64,000 nucleotides of DNA from an uncultured Eubacteriales bacterium (GCA_900545225.1 UQXZ01000003.1:1-64000), one strand, 5' to 3'; counted from the first letter of the stretch, positions 42,833 to 51,662 are shown. Notes: generated by a model from the letters alone, not told the origin. Translations and numbers: made by a program.

Positions 42833-44488
42833 TTATAAGAGCTCAATGCCCATTCGAATTATTCTGACTATTGGTTCATAGAATATTCCAAATCCAAAGT
42901 TGCTTGCGATAAAGATAACCATCGCAATAACAAATCCTGCAGAGTTTTTGTAGTTCTCGTTATGATGAGCGTGTTCCTCCTCTTCAAGGGCGAGCTCTTC
43001 AGCAGTTTTTGTCTCAACAACTTCATGTTCGTATTTTGCATCAAGAGTATAACCTGTTAAATCAGCATGTTTTACAGGTGTGCTGATACAAGGAACTTCC
43101 TCTGAATATCCATGATGTCCTTCATGATGATCTTCAGGTAATCTCCAGATGTTAATAACTGCACCGAGGTAATATACAGCATTAAGAGCTGTAGAAATAG
43201 CAAGGGCAATTAATACTACAGGTAATCTGAACCAGTCAGATTCAATTGCTCCAACAGAGAAGTAAAGCTTAGAAACGAAACCTGCAAATAATGGGATACC
43301 AATCATTGAAAGACCACCAATTGTAAATGCAATACCCGCAAGCTTATTCTTATGAGCCGCTCCCTTTAACTTCTTAAAGTCATATGAATGTCCTGATACA
43401 TTTGCAAGACCTGTTGCAGAAAGGAACAACATAGGTTTTGTTAAAGCATGTGAAATGATATGTAATGTAGCCGCTATAATTCCGAGTTCAGAATTAATTC
43501 CTATACCCATAAAGATATATCCGATCTGAGCTACAGATGAGTAAGCAGCCATTCGCTTCAAATGTCTCTCGCGTAAAGCATTGATAGATCCCATCATCAT
43601 TCCGAGAACACCAAGCACGAGAAGAACATCTGCCATGTGTGTCTCCTGCATAACCTCAGGAGTAAATACTCTGTAAACTGACTTGATTAAGAGAACAATG
43701 TAGCCCTTAAGTACAAGTCCTGAAAGTATTGAACTGGATGTTGATGTTGCAGATGCATGAGCACTTGGAAGCCATGAATGGAATGGGTAAAGTGCTGCCT
43801 TAATTGCAATTGCAACTGCTACTAATCCGATAGATGTAACAAGTGGAATTGTGTACTGTCCAGTTGCCCATAATGCTCTTATGGATTCTCCTAAAGGCTC
43901 CATGAGAAGGTGACCTGTGAATCCGTAAATCATTGAAATTCCAAGAAGGAATAAACCTGAACCAATGGCACTCATTATCATGTAACGTGTTGTTGCCACG
44001 ATAGTCTTGCCTGAGTCCTTTGCCATAACAATTGCACAGGAAGCAATTGTATTGATCTCGATAAATACGTATGCAGTAAACATATCATTTGTATATGTGA
44101 GAGCAAGTAATGAGCAAAGAAGAAGGTCAAGCATTATAAAATATAAATACTGCTTCTTAGGCTTAACGTCTTCAAATACATTTCTTAATCCACCGATAAT
44201 TGACAATGCCATAACAAAGCAGAATACAGTAGCGATAAGAGCTTCGTATGGACCAGCCTTTAATTCGTTACCGAATGGAGCAGGGAAATGACCCATCATG
44301 TATGTGAAGCTTGCATCATTTGAAACAAGGTTAACAAGTAATGCAGCATTTATTGCACCTGTAAATATTACAGCCGCAAGGTTGAATGTGCATGCTACCT
44401 TTCCCCATTTTCTGATAAATGGAGTAAGCATCGCAATTATCAAAAGTAACAGGATACTTATGAAGGGTACATTATATATAAATGGCAT
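42833..44488 (-). CDS. MrpD/NuoN-like antiporter subunit, paralogue 1, with His/Glu-rich loop
   Basis: 551 aa. Glu in MFTAYVFIEINTIASC, Lys in VAIAIKAALYPFHSWLPSAHASATSTSSSILSGLVLKG, and HIISHALTKPMLFLSATG. Between the last two helices it carries a soluble insert of about 70 residues with HHEGHHGYSEE and TAEELALEEEEHAHHNENY, so possible metal or proton binding on one side of the membrane. Coupled to the MrpC-like gene by TAATG. Confidence 0.88.
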   Translation of the reverse strand: MPFIYNVPFISILLLLIIAMLTPFIRKWGKVACTFNLAAVIFTGAINAALLVNLVSNDASFTYMMGHFPAPFGNELKAGPYEALIATVFCFVMALSIIGGLRNVFEDVKPKKQYLYFIMLDLLLCSLLALTYTNDMFTAYVFIEINTIASCAIVMAKDSGKTIVATTRYMIMSAIGSGLFLLGISMIYGFTGHLLMEPLGESIRALWATGQYTIPLVTSIGLVAVAIAIKAALYPFHSWLPSAHASATSTSSSILSGLVLKGYIVLLIKSVYRVFTPEVMQETHMADVLLVLGVLGMMMGSINALRERHLKRMAAYSSVAQIGYIFMGIGINSELGIIAATLHIISHALTKPMLFLSATGLANVSGHSYDFKKLKGAAHKNKLAGIAFTIGGLSMIGIPLFAGFVSKLYFSVGAIESDWFRLPVVLIALAISTALNAVYYLGAVINIWRLPEDHHEGHHGYSEEVPCISTPVKHADLTGYTLDAKYEHEVVETKTAEELALEEEEHAHHNENYKNSAGFVIAMVIFIASNFGFGIFYEPIVRIIRMGIELL

Positions 44489-44868
44489 TATTCACCCTCC
44501 TTTTCCTGCTTACTCTTAATCATGATTTCATCAAGGTTAAGAGTGTGATATTTCTTATAAAGTCTCTGTATAAGAGCAAGGAAAAATGCTGTTGTACTAA
44601 CAGAAACTACGATTCCGGTAAGTACAAGACCTGCCGGTATAGGGTTAATATACTGAGCTGCATCCGGTGAGAGGTTGTCTCCAAGAATTGGAGCAACTCT
44701 TCCAAATACAAAACCTCTCGAAGCAAGGTAGAGATATACAGCTGTATCCATAATGTTAAGGCCTATAGCTTTCTTAACAAGATTGTTATGAAGCAAAAGT
44801 CCCATTAAGCCTATACCAAACAGAATCATTGAAGCTATTTCATAATAATGATTCAAGATATAATCCAT
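44488..44868 (-). CDS. MrpC/NuoK-like subunit
   Basis: 126 aa from the ATG at 44868 (AAAGGAG about 10 nt upstream; longer in-frame starts run into the previous gene). Three membrane helices; LFGIGLMGLLLHNNLVKKAIGLNIMDTAVYL is the K-type subunit signature, and PIPAGLVLTGIVVSVSTTAFFLALI follows. It links antiporter subunits within the membrane. Confidence 0.9.
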   Translation of the reverse strand: MDYILNHYYEIASMILFGIGLMGLLLHNNLVKKAIGLNIMDTAVYLYLASRGFVFGRVAPILGDNLSPDAAQYINPIPAGLVLTGIVVSVSTTAFFLALIQRLYKKYHTLNLDEIMIKSKQEKEGE

Positions 44869-44872
44869 AAGC

Positions 44873-45820
44873 TTAAATCTCTCCTTTCGAGAATAATTTG
44901 TAGAAGCCGAACATTGTACATGCAACTATAAGTCCTACACAAATGTTAAGTGGAAGGATAAGTCCACCACTGAGGATTGCTCCCGGTGTACCTGTTGAAA
45001 TAATTGAATGTAAATGGTTGGCACCTGTATAGAATGAATAGCATTTAAGTCCTGCATATGTTAATAATGCACCACTTGTAATTGCTGTAAATATTTTGAA
45101 ATTGAAGAATTTCTTCGCTTTTCTTTCGCCGAATGATACTGCATAAAGTATAAGTCCGGCACCGATGATGGCTCCGCCTGAGAAACCACCACCGGGAGAA
45201 ATGTGTCCGTTAAGAACAACATATATTCCGAAAACAAATATAATCGGAACTACATATTTAGAAATAACCTGAAGAATAATATTTGGATATTTTTCTTCAG
45301 TAAGAGTTTCCTCTTTAAGAGTAGCTGTCTCTGCATCGAACTCTGCCTTTTCCTTGGCTGATCTCTTTTCCTCATCTCTTCTGAGAAGAATGATTACTGC
45401 AGCTACAGCTGAGAAAAGAACTGTTGATTCACCAAGAGTATCAAATGCTCTGTAGTCAAGAATCATACTTGCAATAACGTTAGTTGCACCTGTATCAGTT
45501 ACACCGTCTTCGATGTACTTTGTTGCAACTTCATTATTTGTAGGTGCATCAATAACTCCAAATGATGGATCAAAGTTAACTGCTACTAAAAGAAGAACTA
45601 TAAATGCACAGCACATTGCTATTGCGAGTCCGATATAAACCTTTTTGAATTTCTTATAATTCTTTATCTCGTCTATTTTTTTCTCTTTTTTAGGTCTTCT
45701 GATATTTTCTCTGATAACAGTTTTTTCTTCCTTTGGACGCTCTTCACCATTTACCCAGTCAACAAATGCATTATGTTTCTTAGGTGTGGAGGAGAGCTGT
45801 TTTTTATCTTTATCTTCCAT
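44873..45820 (-). CDS. MbhE-like and MrpB fusion subunit
   Basis: 315 aa. The first 60 residues are charged and cytosolic; then an MbhE-like part (helix near 65-85 and DYRAFDTLGESTVLFSAVAAVIILL at about 120-145), a charged linker, then the MrpB part (VVPIIFVFGIYVVLNGHISPGGGFSGGAIIGAGLILYAVSFG). The GHxSPGGGFxGG phrase is the MrpB/MnhB signature. In classical Mrp the first part belongs to the MrpA C-terminus; in membrane-bound hydrogenases it is MbhE. Confidence 0.9.
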   Translation of the reverse strand: MEDKDKKQLSSTPKKHNAFVDWVNGEERPKEEKTVIRENIRRPKKEKKIDEIKNYKKFKKVYIGLAIAMCCAFIVLLLVAVNFDPSFGVIDAPTNNEVATKYIEDGVTDTGATNVIASMILDYRAFDTLGESTVLFSAVAAVIILLRRDEEKRSAKEKAEFDAETATLKEETLTEEKYPNIILQVISKYVVPIIFVFGIYVVLNGHISPGGGFSGGAIIGAGLILYAVSFGERKAKKFFNFKIFTAITSGALLTYAGLKCYSFYTGANHLHSIISTGTPGAILSGGLILPLNICVGLIVACTMFGFYKLFSKGEI

Positions 45821-45831
45821 TGTTCTCCTCC

Positions 45832-46152
45832 TTAAGTGTTATCGTCTTCTTTTTCTTCTATTTCAGATTCAGATTTTTTATTAGCTTCTTCTTCCTTTTT
45901 CTTTCTGTCCAAAGCCTTAATCTTATTATATGTAACAAAGAATAATATGGTTGTTACTCCGGCACCAACCGCTGCTTCTGTTCCCGCAAGGTCAGGTGAC
46001 TCAAGGAATAACCATATTATGGACATAACAAGTCCGTATGACATATATATTAAAGTAGTAGTTAAGAGGCTCTTAACTACAGTTGACGCTATTGCGCACA
46101 AGATGAGAAAGCCTAAAAGGATCCATACAAGTAATGTAGTTGCATCAAACAT
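45832..46152 (-). CDS. DUF4040 / MbhD-like subunit
   Basis: 106 aa. Three helices with LESPDLAGTEAAVGAGVTTILFF, the DUF4040 signature found in MbhD and in the C-terminal part of MrpA; then a basic-acidic tail. Overlaps the MrpG gene by 8 bp. Confidence 0.9.
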   Translation of the reverse strand: MFDATTLLVWILLGFLILCAIASTVVKSLLTTTLIYMSYGLVMSIIWLFLESPDLAGTEAAVGAGVTTILFFVTYNKIKALDRKKKEEEANKKSESEIEEKEDDNT

Positions 46153-46486
46153 CCTTATCTACCCCCTCATCAAATCTTTTCTTGAACTCTTCAGCATCCT
46201 CTTCTGTGATTGTTGCAATTTCCATCTTGGCAATCATGTGAGAAGAAACAGGGGCTGCGAGCCAGAAGAACACTAAGATAATTACAAGTTTAAGTGTTGC
46301 ATATGTAAATCCTGTCATAACGCCAACACCGGCAAGAAGTGAGAACAATGCAAGTGAATCGCCGATTGCCGCTGCGTGCATTCTGTTAAGGACATATTTA
46401 AACTTAAATACACCAAATGTTGACATGGCAAACAGGAAGACTCCGAAGCCAATAAGGCATGCTGCAATAATAAATCTTATAAGCAT
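46145..46486 (-). CDS. mnhG: MrpG-like subunit
   Basis: 113 aa. Three helices with GVFKFKYVLNRMHAAAIGDSLALFSLLAGV, the MrpG/PhaG hallmark (the R-x-H-A-A phrase). Needed for assembly of the antiporter. TAATG overlap with mnhF. Confidence 0.92.
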   Translation of the reverse strand: MLIRFIIAACLIGFGVFLFAMSTFGVFKFKYVLNRMHAAAIGDSLALFSLLAGVGVMTGFTYATLKLVIILVFFWLAAPVSSHMIAKMEIATITEEDAEEFKKRFDEGVDKDV

Positions 46487-46833
46487 TATTCTTCGTCCTC
46501 CTCTCTGTTAACATTTACCACTCTTGATTTCTCGTCGCCGCGAAGCTTATGCTTCTTTTCTTTTGCAACAATAATCTTAGAAAGAACAACAACTGCAATA
46601 AATCCTAGAATGGCATAAATTACTGCAACGTCAAATATGAAGTCCTCATGCAGGAATATGGCAAGAAGACAGATAAATGCCATTGTAGTTGTACTTATCA
46701 TATTACCGGCAAGAATTCTGTCTGTGTATCTTGGTCCCTTAATAGCTCGAATCAGCTGCATTAACAGAATAGCTGCCATGGCAAACATACATACAAGAAG
46801 GAAGACATCTGAATATAACGTTTTTTCAATCAT
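46486..46833 (-). CDS. mnhF: MrpF-like subunit
   Basis: 115 aa. AIKGPRYTDRILAGNMISTTTMAFICLLAIF matches the (G)P-(S/R)-x-x-D-R motif of MrpF; three helices and a basic tail. TAATG overlaps on both sides couple it to mnhE and mnhG. Confidence 0.92.
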   Translation of the reverse strand: MIEKTLYSDVFLLVCMFAMAAILLMQLIRAIKGPRYTDRILAGNMISTTTMAFICLLAIFLHEDFIFDVAVIYAILGFIAVVVLSKIIVAKEKKHKLRGDEKSRVVNVNREEDEE

Positions 46834-47303
46834 TATAACTTCTCCTCCATTTTCTTAATCTGCTCAACAAATGTCGACTCGTCCATACCTTCTGACATAC
46901 TTACGTCAAGGGCATGTACTATGAAAACATCATCATCTATATCGCAAGTAATTGTACCCGGAGTCATAGTGATTGAGTTTGCAAGAGTCGCCTTACCAAC
47001 GTCTGATTTAATATCCGGATTTTTAAAATATACAAGACGAGGTTCAATGGTGTCGCCCGGTGTCATTATAAATTTTAAAGTTCCGAATGTTGCTTTAACG
47101 ATTTCCCACCATAAAACAAATGCATATTTAAAAAGTCTTCCGATATTTTTAAATATAAATGCTTCCTGCTTAGGACCATATCCAAGTGCTTTCCAGGAAA
47201 ACAGGTACACTACAGCAGCTATTCCGAATCCGAACAGCATAACTTCCAATGTCCATCTTCCGTTAAACACCATCCAAGCAAAGAAGAAAATTGCGTAGAA
47301 CAT
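46833..47303 (-). CDS. mnhE: MrpE-like subunit
   Basis: 156 aa. Two N-terminal helices, then TFGTLKFIMTPGDTIEPRLVYFKNPDIKSDVGKATLANSITMTPGTITCDIDDDVFIVHALD, the MrpE/MnhE core (ANSITLTPGT). Membrane-associated accessory subunit. Confidence 0.92.
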   Translation of the reverse strand: MFYAIFFFAWMVFNGRWTLEVMLFGFGIAAVVYLFSWKALGYGPKQEAFIFKNIGRLFKYAFVLWWEIVKATFGTLKFIMTPGDTIEPRLVYFKNPDIKSDVGKATLANSITMTPGTITCDIDDDVFIVHALDVSMSEGMDESTFVEQIKKMEEKL

Positions 47304-47376
47304 ATTTATCCCCTTTCAATAATAATAAAAGAGCCCTTACAGCGTATTAAGATTAATTTCCATCATTGTATAATCA

Positions 47377-47580
47377 TTAGTATCTGTAATCAGGCTCAAA
47401 TACATTAACAATATAGCCGTTATCACCGGAATGGTGTTCCTCTGTTGTCTCTTCTACATGTTCCGTTTCCGTATGTTCGCTTCCATGTCTTTCGCCATGG
47501 CCACCACCAGTCGGAGCGGATACAAGAAATAGTATTCCAACAGTTGCCGCAAGTGCGACTAAAACCGACAATACCTTCAT
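47377..47580 (-). CDS. small His-rich membrane protein, first gene of the antiporter operon
   Basis: 67 aa from the ATG at 47580 (GGAGG 5 nt upstream). One N-terminal helix (KVLSVLVALAATVGILFLVSA), then an outward segment with seven His (GGGHGERHGSEHTETEHVEE, EEHHSG), ending NGYIVNVFEPDYRY. Not a recognised Mrp subunit. The operon position and the His/Glu-rich face suggest a metal or ion-binding accessory subunit, but that is inference. Confidence 0.75.
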   Translation of the reverse strand: MKVLSVLVALAATVGILFLVSAPTGGGHGERHGSEHTETEHVEETTEEHHSGDNGYIVNVFEPDYRY

Positions 47581-47598
47581 AATGACCTCCGTAAAATC

Positions 47599-47688
47599 AA
47601 TTGCGTCTCTAAACACCGGTTATGTTTCTGATGAGACAAAATGTCAAAAACCGGCAATCGATAGCGACTATTTTTACCGGCTGCAATT
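47599..47688 (-). promoter_or_regulatory. riboswitch-like three-way junction in the antiporter operon leader
   Basis: In the RNA (minus strand) AATTGC (47683-47688) pairs with GCAATT (47599-47604) to close a 90-nt domain. Inside, arm two has CCGG (47677-47680) with CCGG (47651-47654) and ATAG-TCG-CTAT at its tip; arm three has GTCTC (47633-47637) with GAGAC (47605-47609) and AAACA/TGTTT around a TAACCGG loop. The loop CCGG could also pair with arm two, a possible pseudoknot or switch. The 3' arm ends 18 nt before the ATG. I do not recognise the family. A Na+-, H+- or metal-sensing riboswitch would suit the operon. Confidence 0.6.
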
Positions 47689-47730
47689 TAATATAATTTT
47701 ATACTAATTACATTAAATTATAATATTTTA

Positions 47731-47759
47731 ATAATAATTGATACGTACATTAAAGTCAA
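47731..47759 (-). promoter_or_regulatory. promoter of the antiporter operon
   Basis: Minus strand TTGACT (47754-47759), 17 bp, TATTAT (47731-47736). The start would be near 47724, giving a leader of about 145 nt. Confidence 0.82.
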
Positions 47760-47862
47760 ATTGATTGTACAGAATTTAATACAATACAAGGCTTTTTTAC
47801 ACGATTTTATAACTTCGTTAATTAATTCCTACCATATTAATAATAAATAACTGTTTTACATC

Positions 47863-47912
47863 AAAAAAGACTATAGAATCACATCACAAAATGTAATTAC
47901 TATAGTCTTTTT
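47863..47912 (-). terminator. terminator of the hydrogenase operon
   Basis: A perfect 13-bp stem AAAAAGACTATAG/CTATAGTCTTTTT (left arm ending 47876, right arm 47900-47912), with U runs in both directions. It shows that hydA and the antiporter genes are separate transcripts. Confidence 0.93.
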
Positions 47913-47958
47913 ATATTTTAAATATTCCGTTATAAAACCGGATATATTTTATGCTAAA

Positions 47959-49695
47959 TTACTTTTCATTACACATTTTCCATGCATGATGATCTGTATG
48001 AAGAAGCTTTTCAGCAAGCTCTGAAAGTGGCTCGCCTAAGAAGTCCTTGTATACGGCAATGATAGATGGATTCTCATGTGAGAATCTTAACTTATCATTC
48101 TTATCGATCTTGTAGAGGATATCAGCTCTTTCCTTCTGCTTGCTGTATCCGTTAACGATTGGCTGACCACCACCGTTAACGCAACCGCCAGGACAAGCCA
48201 TAACTTCTACGAAGTGATATTCTACTTCACCCTTTCTTAATGCATCAAGAAGTCTGTCTGCTGCACCAAGAGTGTGAACTACTGCAATCTTTAAAGTTAT
48301 ACCGTTAACATCGAGTGTAAGCTCTCTCCACTCACCCTGTCCTCTGACTTCCTTAAATGCATCAGGATCAGCATTTTCGCCTGTTACGATATTGTAAGCT
48401 GTTCTAAGAGCAGCCTCCATAACACCACCTGTTGCACCGAAGATATGACCGGCACCTGTACCGATACCAAGAGGCATATCAAGTTCGATTTCTTCAAGAC
48501 CTGCAGGGTTGATGTTAGCAGCCTTGATCATACGTGCAACTTCTCTTGTTGTGATAGAGAAATCAACGTCTGGTTCGCCACATGCATCATTAAAAACAGG
48601 AATTTCAGCTTCCTTCTTCTTAGCAACACAAGGCATTACAGATACACAAACGATGTTCTTAGGATCAACACCAAGAATGTTTGCATAGTATGTCTTTGCA
48701 ATAGGTCCGAACATCTGCTGTGGTGACTTTGATGTAGAAAGCTGATCTACGAAGTCTGGGTGGAACGCTTTACAGTGACGAATCCATGCAGGACAGCATG
48801 ATGTGAACATTGGGAACTTAGTAGCGTCATCAGCATGTGTAAGCTTATGAACGAATTCATTTGCTTCTTCCATGATTGTAAGGTCAGCTGCGAAGTCTGT
48901 ATCGAATACATAATCTACGCCCATTTCCTTAAATGCAGCACAAAGTCTCTGCATTGAAGCTGTTTCATCATCTAAACCGAAAGGCTCGCCCCATGCAGCT
49001 CTGATAGAAGGAGCAATCTGCATAACAACGATCTTTTCAGGATCTTCAATACAATCAAATAATCTGTCTGTATCGTCTCTTTCTCTAAGAGCACCTACAG
49101 GACAATGCTTTACGCACTGACCACAGATAGCACAGTCTGTATGATCTAAGCAGTCACCTGATGAAAGACCTACAGTTGTTCTTGAACCTGTGTTGATTAC
49201 ATCCCAAACGTGTGTGTTCTGCATGTTGTCACATACCTGTACACAACGCATACACTTAATACACTTTGAATCATCTCTTGTGAATGGGAATGTCTTATCA
49301 AGCTTAGCGATAGGAACATTCTTCTCGTAGCTGATTTCACTAATGTTAAGTTCATTAGAAACCTTCTGTAATGCACAGTTACCGCTTCTTACACAAGTTG
49401 GGCAGTCTGTATTGTGCTGTGAAAGAATAAGCTCTACGTTGTTCTTTCTTGCAATTCTTGCCTTCTTGCTGTTTGTGTAGATAACCATACCTTCGTCTAC
49501 TGTGTTGTTACATGCTGTGAATAACTTGTCGTAGCCTTCTACTTCAACAACACATACACGACATGCACCAATTTCATTGATACCTTCCCAATGACAAAGT
49601 GTAGGAAGATTGATTCCGGCTAACTGTGCCGCTTTGAGGATAGTTGTTTTCTCCGGTACTTGAACAGCTTTCCCGTTAATTGTAATATTTACCAT
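47959..49695 (-). CDS. hydA: [FeFe] hydrogenase catalytic subunit
   Basis: 578 aa. Iron-sulphur relay in order: [2Fe-2S] domain (CHWEGINEIGACRVC and FTAC, about 34-62), His/Cys cluster HNTDCPTCVRSGNC (about 93-106), two [4Fe-4S] clusters (CIKCMRCVQVC and CAICGQCVKHC, about 143-200), then the H-cluster domain with L1 TSCCPAW, L2 MPCVAKK and L3 ACPGGCVNGGGQP. All H-cluster cysteines are present. This is the group A (M3) layout. It overlaps the preceding flavoprotein gene by 7 bp, so they probably form one complex. The GltD-like partner suggests the uncharacterised glutamate-synthase-linked subgroup. Confidence 0.96.
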   Translation of the reverse strand: MVNITINGKAVQVPEKTTILKAAQLAGINLPTLCHWEGINEIGACRVCVVEVEGYDKLFTACNNTVDEGMVIYTNSKKARIARKNNVELILSQHNTDCPTCVRSGNCALQKVSNELNISEISYEKNVPIAKLDKTFPFTRDDSKCIKCMRCVQVCDNMQNTHVWDVINTGSRTTVGLSSGDCLDHTDCAICGQCVKHCPVGALRERDDTDRLFDCIEDPEKIVVMQIAPSIRAAWGEPFGLDDETASMQRLCAAFKEMGVDYVFDTDFAADLTIMEEANEFVHKLTHADDATKFPMFTSCCPAWIRHCKAFHPDFVDQLSTSKSPQQMFGPIAKTYYANILGVDPKNIVCVSVMPCVAKKKEAEIPVFNDACGEPDVDFSITTREVARMIKAANINPAGLEEIELDMPLGIGTGAGHIFGATGGVMEAALRTAYNIVTGENADPDAFKEVRGQGEWRELTLDVNGITLKIAVVHTLGAADRLLDALRKGEVEYHFVEVMACPGGCVNGGGQPIVNGYSKQKERADILYKIDKNDKLRFSHENPSIIAVYKDFLGEPLSELAEKLLHTDHHAWKMCNEK

Positions 49696-51521
49696 TTTTC
49701 TCTTCTACCTCCTCTAAAGCTTCCATAACCGAAGTGGTCACAGTGTAAGCATCTTCCGGATTCCTGACAAGCTTCCTCATCAGTCATGCCGATCTCCATA
49801 AGATCGAATGATTTAACTCTCTCAGCTGGAGCGATTTCTCTCATATTAACTCTTGCACATGGCTCATGATCACTGAATCTGATTCTTGGTAATTCGATTC
49901 CTGCATCAATAACATGATTATATCCGAGATATTCATCAATATTAGCTGCTGCAACCTTACCTGCTGCAATAGCCTTAATAACTGTTGCAGGACCTGTAAC
50001 ACAGTCACCACCTGCAAATAATCCGTCAACACCTTCAACGTCAGATGTATCAAGAGCTTCGATGTGACCTCTTGAAATATGTACACCAGACTCTTCAAGC
50101 TTAGATGAATCGATCCCCTGACCGATAGCAACGATGATCTGGTCGCACTTGATTGCAACTTCAGGAGTATCTGCAGTCTTAACGCTTGCTCTTCCCTTAT
50201 TGATTTCACCAATAAGCTGTGGCTGTACAACTAATGCCTCAACCTTACCGTTAGCATCCTTCTCAATTCTTACTGGAGAGTTGAGCTCAAGGATTTCACA
50301 TCCGTCAGCGATTGCACCGTAGATTTCCTCATCAAGAGCTGTCATGTCAATAATTCTTCTTCTGTAAACAACCTTTACGCTCTTAGCGCCAAGTCTTACA
50401 GCAGAACGTGCAACGTCCATAGAAACGTTACCACCACCAACAACGATTACATCCTGTCCTGTGTAGTCGATTGGTTCCTGATCGCCGATAGCTCTGAGCA
50501 TTTCAACAGCACTTGTGACGCCTTCAGCGTCTTCACCTTCGATACCGATCTTCTTATCTGTATGTGCACCGATAGAAACGAAAACAGCATCATTCTGTGA
50601 AAGAAGGTCAGCAAGTGAAATATCTGTACCAACACTTACGTTCATCTTTGTCTTGATACCTGTTGATAAGATACCATTGATTTCCTTGTCGAGAATATCA
50701 ACCGGAAGTCTGTATGTAGGAATACCGTAACGAAGCATACCACCGAGCTGCTTTCTCTGCTCGTAAACTGTTACGTCATGTCCCATGATTGCAAGATAGT
50801 ATGCAGCTGAAAGTCCACCAGGACCACCACCTACGATTGCTACCTTCTTGCCTGTGTTGTCCATAATCTTAGGTGTCTTGATATCGCCTTCATGTTCAAC
50901 AGCATATCTCTTAAGTCCACGAATATTGATTGGATCGTCTACCATTGTACGACGACAGTCTGATTCACATGGATGCTCACAGATAAGACCACAAGCCGCT
51001 GGGAATGGATTGTCTTTTCTTATAAGGTTAACAGCATCTTCATATCTGCCTTCATGGATAAGAGCGATATATCCAGGAATGTCAACGTGTGCAGGACACA
51101 TTGAAATACATGGAATAGCTCTGTGGTGTGAACCGCCACACTTGCCCTCATTGATATGTGATTCATACTCATCTCTGAATCCTCTGATACCCTTGAGAAC
51201 CATTCTTGCAGCTTCAGAACCGATAGCGCAGTCTGCTGTATAGAAAATTGATTCAGCAGTATGCTCGATTGTATCTAATGTTTCCATTGTAGCCTTGCCA
51301 TCAAGAACATCATTGATTAATGTTCCAAGCTGACCAAGTCCGATTCTACATGGTGTACATTTACCGCATGACTGTGCATGGCACATGTGAACAAATGCTT
51401 CAGCTAAATCAACCGGACATAAACCTGGCTGACTTGCTTCAATTCTTCTCTCAAGATCCTTATAGAGAATCTCTATTGTCTCCTGAGCCTGATCTTTTGT
51501 GGTTAAAGTTAATCTACTCAT
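49689..51521 (-). CDS. NuoF-cluster / GltD-like NAD(P) flavoprotein fusion, hydrogenase partner
   Basis: 610 aa. Residues 1-125 resemble the C-terminal [4Fe-4S] part of NuoF/HydB (SCGKCTPCRIG near 52-62 and a distal Cys in TADCAIGSEA) without the FMN/NADH-binding domain. Residues about 135-220 are the GltD N-terminal cluster domain (CPAHVDIPGYI, CGLICEHPCESDCRR). Then FAD-binding VAIVGGGPGGLSAAYYLA and NAD(P)-binding VIVVGGGNVSMDVARSA, and FAGGDCVTGPATVIKAIAAGK. The tail has two more Cys (CLHC). It probably passes electrons between NAD(P)H and HydA through the shared clusters. Promoter with palindromic operator about 150 bp upstream. Confidence 0.9.
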   Translation of the reverse strand: MSRLTLTTKDQAQETIEILYKDLERRIEASQPGLCPVDLAEAFVHMCHAQSCGKCTPCRIGLGQLGTLINDVLDGKATMETLDTIEHTAESIFYTADCAIGSEAARMVLKGIRGFRDEYESHINEGKCGGSHHRAIPCISMCPAHVDIPGYIALIHEGRYEDAVNLIRKDNPFPAACGLICEHPCESDCRRTMVDDPINIRGLKRYAVEHEGDIKTPKIMDNTGKKVAIVGGGPGGLSAAYYLAIMGHDVTVYEQRKQLGGMLRYGIPTYRLPVDILDKEINGILSTGIKTKMNVSVGTDISLADLLSQNDAVFVSIGAHTDKKIGIEGEDAEGVTSAVEMLRAIGDQEPIDYTGQDVIVVGGGNVSMDVARSAVRLGAKSVKVVYRRRIIDMTALDEEIYGAIADGCEILELNSPVRIEKDANGKVEALVVQPQLIGEINKGRASVKTADTPEVAIKCDQIIVAIGQGIDSSKLEESGVHISRGHIEALDTSDVEGVDGLFAGGDCVTGPATVIKAIAAGKVAAANIDEYLGYNHVIDAGIELPRIRFSDHEPCARVNMREIAPAERVKSFDLMEIGMTDEEACQESGRCLHCDHFGYGSFRGGRREKW

Positions 51522-51662
51522 ACTTTCTCTCTTTGTGACATATTAATAGAAACAATAAAATTTAATAGCAACAACAATTAAATGTATACTTCTTATGTAG
51601 ACATTTAAATAAATTTGGATATTGGGAGAAGTTTATCATACAAAAAAACTATGTTCAAAAAA

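Larger units (their letters stand above)
47581..47958. other. promoter and leader region of the antiporter operon
   Basis: Contains the folded leader (47599-47688), the promoter (47731-47759) and the hydA terminator (47863-47912). No gene. Confidence 0.8.
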
